Assembly: GCF_014385165.1 (NCBI RefSeq)
Contig: NZ_JACRTF010000001.1
Span: 3,038,001 to 3,102,000, forward strand
DNA: 64,000 nucleotides
Direction: 5' to 3'
From: Jilunia laotingensis
GTDB taxonomy: Bacteria; Bacteroidota; Bacteroidia; Bacteroidales; Bacteroidaceae
Shown: in pieces, positions 58,179 through 64,000 of the stretch
Position numbering within the stretch: position 1 is the stretch's first letter
Layout: each line of letters opens with the position of its first letter
Program-made: the position numbers and the translations under genes
Notes under the pieces: generated by a model
Database searches by the model: none
Told to the model about the DNA's origin: nothing
What the model saw: only the letters and a program-made list of their open reading frames with translations

Positions 58179-60122
58179 CTATAGTTTAATTTTTTGTACC
58201 ACTTTCTTGCCATCAATCACTGCAACTACTATATAGATTCCTTTTTCCCAATCCTTAATGGATAATGAGGATAACGGATGTCCATTGGTGTATATTTTCT
58301 GTCCCGTAGTAGTATATATACTGATGGATTGGATGTCTTTTGAGGTATTTATGCACAAAATCTCATCCGATATGTAAATAAGTGGGGCTGTTTCTGATTG
58401 CTCGGTGTGGATGGAACTTGATTTGTCTTTGAATGCAAAGAGTGGGCATACTGCAAACGATAAGAATTCATCATTATTTTTAGTCCATTCCAATTCACCG
58501 GTAGGTTGGAAGTTATCATCCAATATTGCTAATTGATGGTAAACAGTAGATTTACCTCCGTTTTCTCTTCGGGGAGAGCAGAACATTGCTATGGCATCGG
58601 TATCTTCATCTGTACTGTTGTTCGGGAAACCGCTGATAGTAATAAAAAATGCTTCATCTACTTCCACTGCTTCCGCAAATCTAAAGTAAGTAGCCTCAAA
58701 GGTGTCATCCGAATATTTCAGTTCATCAGCCCGTACTTGGACAGAAGCCAATGTTTCACCCGGCAGGCCGTTTTCTTCACGAGCAATGGAGACTGTTATT
58801 AATGCATCCGGGGTAACTGTTTTTACCGAGGCAAAATAGATGGCTACTTCGGAGATGAGTCCTTTGACTGCGGGTTTGTCGAACCGTTCAGCGAAAGCTG
58901 TTATATCCAGCCAGTTTGTGCCACCGTAATAACCATAAAATGCAAGGTCGATAGGAGCAAGATTTTCGGTTTCATCCATTTCTACATTCCATATATATTG
59001 TTCGCCGCCAGCCTGTAGTGCGTGTTCGTATACGACTGAATGCGTGCCGGCAGTATTTCCGACAGTAAGTGATAAGCTATATAATCCTTTTGAAGGATAG
59101 GACACTATCGGATTCTGATCGTTGCAGGTTTCTTTATTACTACCTTGCAGTTGCCAGTTCCATGTAGACGGTTTACCTTTCGAACGATCGGTAAAGTGGA
59201 CTTCTGTATCGAGTGGTAAATAGCAGGCCACCCATGGAGACAGATATCCTTCTTCCGGAAATCCGATGATAGCTGTCGGTGCAATGCTTTTGACAACGAC
59301 AAATCCTACACGCTCGCATTCATCGTTTCCTACAGAATTACTTACGACAAGTTTTACAGGATATGTGCCCGCTTTCTGATAAGTCACTACTGGATTTTGT
59401 TCGGTAGATGTAGAAGGTTCGCCTCCTTCAAATGTCCAAATGTAAGAAGTAGGAGTACCTGTGGATAAATCGGTAAAATGCACCTGTGACCCTTCATTGA
59501 TTATTGCAGGACTTTCTCCTGTATGATCTTCTTGGCTGATGATAAAATCATCAATAAGGACGTCATCTCCTCCCTTCCCTTCATAATGAAATGAGAATTT
59601 TACTTTTTTATTTGCGAATTCTGCCAAATCAAGATTAAAAGGTAGCCATTTCGGTCTTTCATGTCCCGATTCCTGAGCCCATGAATGTGCATTGAATAAT
59701 TCTTTTTCTTCAGATCCGTCTGTTACGGTGAGGGTTAAGTTAGCATATAGGACGAATACTCCATCGAAACAGGCATAAAATGAGCATTTTCCACCTTCCG
59801 GTATTAGTATTTCCGGAGAGGTAATGATTTCATTTTGCTCTGCTTTGTCATCATACCAGACGGCAAGGGAGTTTTTGCTGTCTGCATTGATAGCAGAGAA
59901 GGGAGGAATTCCATTGATGTTCGGTTTTGTTACGAGATGCCAGGTGTAAGATGAATTGGTGGTTTGAAGTTTCCAATCTTTGAGTTCTTCCTGAGAATCA
60001 AATCCTTGTCTGTAGATTTCTTTTGTACTTTCTTTGGCTGTAAAATTGGCTTTTACTATCTGTGCCTGTAGATTAGGAAGCCAGATAAGGAATACAATGA
60101 TGAACAGGTAATTCTTTGTCAT
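58179..60122 (-). CDS. Secreted multidomain PKD protein with T9SS-like C-terminus
   Basis: 647 residues from ATG 60120-60122. Signal peptide (ends NLQAQ), a choice-of-anchor-J-like jelly roll (about 35-190), PKD domains (about 200-275 and 295-370, with PTSYIWTFEGGEPSTSTEQNPVVTYQKAGTYPVKLVVSN), a beta domain, and a C-terminal strand set (ISIYTTTGQKIYTNG ... WEKGIYIVVAVIDGKKVVQKIKL) like type IX secretion sorting domains. Probably surface adhesion or matrix protein. -7 box TATATTTG at 60196-60203 (minus). Confidence 0.8.
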   Translation of the reverse strand: MTKNYLFIIVFLIWLPNLQAQIVKANFTAKESTKEIYRQGFDSQEELKDWKLQTTNSSYTWHLVTKPNINGIPPFSAINADSKNSLAVWYDDKAEQNEIITSPEILIPEGGKCSFYACFDGVFVLYANLTLTVTDGSEEKELFNAHSWAQESGHERPKWLPFNLDLAEFANKKVKFSFHYEGKGGDDVLIDDFIISQEDHTGESPAIINEGSQVHFTDLSTGTPTSYIWTFEGGEPSTSTEQNPVVTYQKAGTYPVKLVVSNSVGNDECERVGFVVVKSIAPTAIIGFPEEGYLSPWVACYLPLDTEVHFTDRSKGKPSTWNWQLQGSNKETCNDQNPIVSYPSKGLYSLSLTVGNTAGTHSVVYEHALQAGGEQYIWNVEMDETENLAPIDLAFYGYYGGTNWLDITAFAERFDKPAVKGLISEVAIYFASVKTVTPDALITVSIAREENGLPGETLASVQVRADELKYSDDTFEATYFRFAEAVEVDEAFFITISGFPNNSTDEDTDAIAMFCSPRRENGGKSTVYHQLAILDDNFQPTGELEWTKNNDEFLSFAVCPLFAFKDKSSSIHTEQSETAPLIYISDEILCINTSKDIQSISIYTTTGQKIYTNGHPLSSLSIKDWEKGIYIVVAVIDGKKVVQKIKL

Positions 60123-60195
60123 AAGCAAATTATTTTTCTAGTTAGTGATATTTTAATAGGTACTGCTTTGATACAGTTATTTTCCTTTTCTTATG

Positions 60196-60203
60196 CAAAT
60201 ATA
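60196..60203 (-). promoter_or_regulatory. -7 box for the PKD protein
   Basis: TATATTTG on the minus strand, 74 bases upstream of the ATG. Confidence 0.45.
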
Positions 60204-60303
60204 ATGCATTTATATTGTATTTATTGAAAATTATAACTAAAATTGCAAAATAGACTATGTGATTGTTATCAAATCAGTATTTAAACCTATTAAACTATTT
60301 TTT

Positions 60304-63300
60304 ATGAAGCAAGATTACTTTACAAGAAAAACTTTCTGTTTTGTGGTGTTATTTATGGTTGGAATACTTCTGTTAGCACCTTCTGGGGTACATGCACAGA
60401 TGTATTTGAACGAAAATTTTAATTATCCTGAAGGTGATTTGTATGGACAAGGGGGATGGATGAAATATGCTTCGAGTTCGGGAGGGGCGATTCAGGTTGT
60501 GAATAATCCTCTTACGTATACAGGTTATCAGGATGATGCTAATGGGAATGCCGTGGAGTTATTAAATGTTGCAAGTGGCCAAGATCTTCAGAAAAAATTT
60601 ACCGAAGGTGATGAACACATAAATAGCGGTACACTTTATTATTCCGCTTTAATTAATGTAAAAGCGGCAGGAGACGCAGATGATAAAGTCTATTTTATGG
60701 CTATTGTCTCTAAGACAGCTACTGGTAATGTTGCGGATGGGAAAAGCGGAACCGAATATGCAAGATTATTTGCTTTAGCCGGGGAAGAAGGAAAGTTCAA
60801 GCTAGGAGTGAGTCGTTCGTCGGCAAAACCAGTTATGAGTGAAGAAGAATATGAATTGAACAAGACCTACCTTGTAGTAGTGAAATATGAATGCGTGGAC
60901 GGTGTGACCAATGATGAGGTTTCCTTATTTGTCAATCCGGTAAATTTTGCAACTGAACCTGTTGCTGCTGTTGCCAAATATGTCGATGGATTGGATGGAG
61001 ATGTCTCTGCCAAGAATGGTTTTCAGGCTATCGAATGCCGCCAAGGAGGGACGACAAGTAAGGTTGCTCCGAACGTTATTATTGATGCCATCCGGGTGGC
61101 AAGAAGTTATCCGGAGCTATTTAGCAGTGAAGCACCTGAACCGATTCCGGCAATAACGCTTTCAAAGAAGAATTTGGCAATCGGGGAAGTCTTTATCGGT
61201 AAAGTTTACACTCAGGAGATAAATGTGAAAGGCGTCAATCTCAAAAGTGATATCACTTTAAGTGGAATGGAAACCGGAGAAATAACTACTTCTGTGACTA
61301 CCATTTCAAAAGCGGATGCAGAAGCTCCCGAAGGTTTTAATGTGACGGTTACATTGACACCAAAAGATATCGATTTGTATACGGATAATATTTTATTTGA
61401 CAGTGAAGGAGCCGCTCAGGGTACCTTGTCTGTTTTTTGGAATTCCATAGAACTGATTGATGTTGCCGATCTGAAAACACTTAGTACAAAGAAAAAGGAG
61501 GATTATAAAACGTATCGCTACACGGGAGAAGGTGTTATTTCTTATATATATAAAGATGGTACGAAGACAACATATTATGTGCAGGATGCCACAGGAGCAA
61601 TCCCCGTTTATGATGGGTTTGGTGACATCACTGTTTCTTATAGCATAGGTGATAAAATAACAGGTTTCATATGTACGGTGGAGTCCATTGCAGGGCTTAA
61701 TTCCGCTATTCCTGCTGATGGAACGTTGGGAACCGTTATTTCGAAAGGAAATGTGGTTGAACCGGTTGTTGTGACTGCTGCGGCTTTGACTGCTTCTCCT
61801 GCAGATTATGCAGGTAAATTGATAAAGATGGAAAATGTTACATTTAAGGATGTAGAAGAGGGGGCTGTATTTACCGAAGATTTGGTAAGTCCAGCCATCA
61901 ACGACGGAACTGCCGATGCACGGATGAAACTTTTTAAAGGAACTGATATTATGGGAACGGTTATCCCTACAGAAACAGTTACATTGATCGGTATTTCCAC
62001 TTCTGCCGCAGCAGCTGTGATTGCCCCTCGTGCTTTGACCGACATTGTGAAGTTGCCGGTTGGTGACCCATCATTGGAAATAACCCCTGAAAAAGTAGAA
62101 TCGAAGACTGCCCACCTGAATATTCCTACTGAATTTGTAACATTTACTATAAAGGCGAATAATCTTCCTGACAAAGTATCGTTGTATATTACAGGAAAAT
62201 CGGGAACAATGTTTACCATAAATAAGGAAGAAATTCCTGCTGGCACGAGCGAGACCGAACTGGTCGTTACTTATACTCCGACACAGATAGGCAAACATGA
62301 AGGACGGTTGAATCTTGAATGTATGGGTGCGCCGGAATTTAATAAGGGAATTGCATTGAGCGGTGTTTGCATAGATCCTGCCAATCCTCCTGTGGTAACC
62401 ATAAATCCTGAAACTTTGCCGGCATTCTCTGTTGAGGCAAATAAAACTCAAGAACAGACGATACAAGTGACTACGGCCAATCTTCCTGATTATTTATACG
62501 CCAAAATGATGAATGAAGGAGAGGGAAGTTTCCGTATCAACAGCAGTATGTTCCTGCAAAATGGAACTTATGATTTGAAAATTACATTTGCTCCAAAGAA
62601 AGTGGGCACTTATACCGAACGTATCGAGTTTTCAACTCTAGAACTTGAAACATTCTATCTCACGATAACGGGAACGGCAACAGCCGGTGAAGATCCCGGA
62701 GAAGAGAAAGAAGGGGATGAACTACCGTTGGATACAAGTAATCCGACGACATTACTCAACGAGTCGTTTAGTAGTGCCGTGAATAATAAACCACTTTCTG
62801 TAACAGGATGGAAAAATGTGGCAACGGTAGGTAAACGAGCATGGTGGGGGTATGATTTTAAAGATGGTGAAACTGTTCTCAATAAAGTGGCCAAAGTTAC
62901 GGCATACGATTCTCAAGTGGAATCCGGAAAAGAGACTCCTTGTGAAATGTTATTGGTGACTCCTCCGTTGGACTTTAAGAACGCAGCTTCCAAGACCTTT
63001 ACTTTCCGTGTTATGGGAAATTTGCTTCGTGATGACCAGACCGATTTATTGGAACTTTGTTATATTGATATGGAAGGGGACGAGATGTATATCTCTCCGG
63101 TAGGTGGTTTTGAAATGCCGCATTTAAAAGATATGAATGAAGAGTGGCTGGAATACCACATTGAACTTGAAGGCCAAGATATAGCTGATATCTTTTTTAT
63201 GGGATTCCGCTTTAAGAGTACTCGGGGTACACAAAATTCGGCAACCTATTACATTGATGATGTAAGTTTCGGACGTACGGATTTGCCGAAATTGACTCCG

Positions 63301-63774
63301 TCTGAAACGCAGCTTGCTTTTGAAGCACTTGTGGGGACTGACTATACAACAGCGCCAATCACTGTGACCGGACAGAATATTACAGAACCAATAACAATAA
63401 GTTTGGGAGGTCCGAACAAAAGTAAATTCTCTGTTTCAGAAAAAACATTGCCTGCTGAAGGAGGCTCATTTACTTTAAAATTCGCCTCTAATGAGATAGG
63501 TGTGCATGAAGCATATATTAGATTATCCTCTAAGGGTGCTGCTGATGTATATATCCCAATTTCTGCAAATGCAAAAGATGAGGTGGGAATTGCTTTGATT
63601 CCGTTCAATGAAACACCTGATATCACAGTGTTCGATATCCTCGGAAAAGTTATGGTGCAGAAGGAAAAATGTACAAATATGGATGAGATCACTAACGTGT
63701 TGACTTCCGGAACTTATGTTTTACGTGCATCTTCCGAATCGGGTATCCGAACTATTAAAATAGTTGTTCCATAG
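60304..63774 (+). CDS. Large secreted beta-rich protein with T9SS-like C-terminus
   Basis: 1156 residues from ATG 60304. Signal peptide (ends GVHAQ), N-terminal jelly-roll (LNENFNYPEGDLYGQGGW...), an OB-fold-like module near 400-610 (YKTYRYTGEGVISYIYKDG ... LIKMENVTFKDVE), repeated Ig-like BACON/HmuY-like beta units (LSKKNLAIGEVFIGK, ITPEKVESKTAHLN, LTPSETQLAFEALVG), a choice-of-anchor J domain (LLNESFSSAVNNKPLSVTGWKNV) and a terminal sorting-like VFDILGKVMVQ ... TSGTYVLRASS ... IVVP. No catalytic motif. Divergent from the PKD gene with similar ends, so both probably serve one surface function. Confidence 0.8.
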   Translation: MKQDYFTRKTFCFVVLFMVGILLLAPSGVHAQMYLNENFNYPEGDLYGQGGWMKYASSSGGAIQVVNNPLTYTGYQDDANGNAVELLNVASGQDLQKKFTEGDEHINSGTLYYSALINVKAAGDADDKVYFMAIVSKTATGNVADGKSGTEYARLFALAGEEGKFKLGVSRSSAKPVMSEEEYELNKTYLVVVKYECVDGVTNDEVSLFVNPVNFATEPVAAVAKYVDGLDGDVSAKNGFQAIECRQGGTTSKVAPNVIIDAIRVARSYPELFSSEAPEPIPAITLSKKNLAIGEVFIGKVYTQEINVKGVNLKSDITLSGMETGEITTSVTTISKADAEAPEGFNVTVTLTPKDIDLYTDNILFDSEGAAQGTLSVFWNSIELIDVADLKTLSTKKKEDYKTYRYTGEGVISYIYKDGTKTTYYVQDATGAIPVYDGFGDITVSYSIGDKITGFICTVESIAGLNSAIPADGTLGTVISKGNVVEPVVVTAAALTASPADYAGKLIKMENVTFKDVEEGAVFTEDLVSPAINDGTADARMKLFKGTDIMGTVIPTETVTLIGISTSAAAAVIAPRALTDIVKLPVGDPSLEITPEKVESKTAHLNIPTEFVTFTIKANNLPDKVSLYITGKSGTMFTINKEEIPAGTSETELVVTYTPTQIGKHEGRLNLECMGAPEFNKGIALSGVCIDPANPPVVTINPETLPAFSVEANKTQEQTIQVTTANLPDYLYAKMMNEGEGSFRINSSMFLQNGTYDLKITFAPKKVGTYTERIEFSTLELETFYLTITGTATAGEDPGEEKEGDELPLDTSNPTTLLNESFSSAVNNKPLSVTGWKNVATVGKRAWWGYDFKDGETVLNKVAKVTAYDSQVESGKETPCEMLLVTPPLDFKNAASKTFTFRVMGNLLRDDQTDLLELCYIDMEGDEMYISPVGGFEMPHLKDMNEEWLEYHIELEGQDIADIFFMGFRFKSTRGTQNSATYYIDDVSFGRTDLPKLTPSETQLAFEALVGTDYTTAPITVTGQNITEPITISLGGPNKSKFSVSEKTLPAEGGSFTLKFASNEIGVHEAYIRLSSKGAADVYIPISANAKDEVGIALIPFNETPDITVFDILGKVMVQKEKCTNMDEITNVLTSGTYVLRASSESGIRTIKIVVP

Positions 63775-63799
63775 TTTTAGACTAGTAATGATATACATA

Positions 63800-63844
63800 A
63801 ATGGCTACCGTTGTTTTATTCAGTAATTCCACGCGGTAGCCATT
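63800..63844 (+). terminator. 11-bp hairpin terminator
   Basis: AATGGCTACCG (63800-63810) pairs with CGGTAGCCATT (63834-63844), followed by T5. Confidence 0.8.
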
Positions 63845-63887
63845 TTTTAATTGTTACACCAAATATGAATATATGTTTCTTGGGAAA

Positions 63888-64000
63888 TCACTCGTGATGA
63901 TATGGACCTCCATTCAATATGGTCATTGCACGATAAATCTGCTCTACAAAAATGAGACGTATCATCTGATGTGAAAAAGTCATTTTTGACATGGATATCT
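63888..64000 (-). CDS. rlmH: 23S rRNA pseudouridine-1915 N3-methyltransferase, 3' end
   Basis: The last 37 codons of a minus-strand gene whose 5' part lies outside the window, ending at the TGA in 63888-63890. The C-terminus reads ISMSKMTFSHQMIRLIFVEQ then IYRAMTILNGGPYHHE, the highly conserved RlmH tail (SxMTFPHQ...QIYRAxxIxxGxPYHxE). The SPOUT enzyme methylates pseudouridine 1915 in helix 69. Confidence 0.92.
   Translation of the reverse strand, partial: ISMSKMTFSHQMIRLIFVEQIYRAMTILNGGPYHHE

Overview
The window is a piece of a Bacteroides-type chromosome. The evidence is the Bacteroidetes promoter signature (-7 box TAnnTTTG, often with TTTG about 19-20 bases upstream) in front of most transcription units, few strong Shine-Dalgarno sites, a FeoA-FeoB fusion, a Rho with a very long disordered insert, DUF3857, DUF4468 and EFR1 families, and a GH95 fucosidase. 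The species cannot be fixed from the sequence alone.

Layout. 1-10 kb: the 5' part of a secreted GH95 alpha-L-fucosidase, a secreted nuclease/phosphatase with a beta-helix lipoprotein, the dipeptidase PepD, an OmpH-like lipoprotein, a DivIC/FtsB-like divisome protein and dnaX. 10-24.9 kb: tRNA-His, a CapA-like protein, folD, ffh, a MATE exporter, two overlapping TPR sensor kinases of which the second looks like a pseudokinase, rho, a flavodoxin-ferredoxin protein and tilS. 25-27.8 kb: feoAB, its Cys-rich partner and tRNA-Cys.

27.8-39.0 kb is an 11.2-kb integrated element in the 3' end of tRNA-Cys. It is bounded by a 15-bp direct repeat and by paired GTTACCA motifs near both ends. Its modules are: a tyrosine integrase and an excisionase-like protein; a RecA/RepA-like ATPase, a wHTH protein, a zinc-finger/Toprim-like primase protein and a RusA resolvase around a repeat cluster that looks like a replication origin; a Cro/CI-like regulator with two matching palindromic operators between divergent promoters; two operons of small proteins, including micro membrane proteins. 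It has no capsid, terminase, relaxase or coupling-protein gene. It looks like an autonomously replicating satellite or a small mobilised island.

39-53.7 kb returns to chromosomal genes: a UDG-like orphan, a wHTH protein, tRNA-Thr, a TlpA-like redoxin, a methyltransferase, VOC, DUF4468, MBL-fold, pdxH, pirin, D-lactate dehydrogenase, a FadL/OmpP1 porin, a second porin, an ECF sigma factor, and a queuosine block (transporter, queC, queF) led by a candidate preQ1 riboswitch. 54-64 kb: two overlapping DUF3857/transglutaminase-like proteins (one with its catalytic residues lost), two large secreted proteins with T9SS-like C-termini, and the 3' end of rlmH.

The most unusual items are the tRNA-Cys element and its switch and origin, a 22-bp-period CACCG repeat at two intergenic loci, a G7 run in dnaX placed where both alternative frames stop at once, and the kinase/pseudokinase and enzyme/pseudoenzyme pairs.
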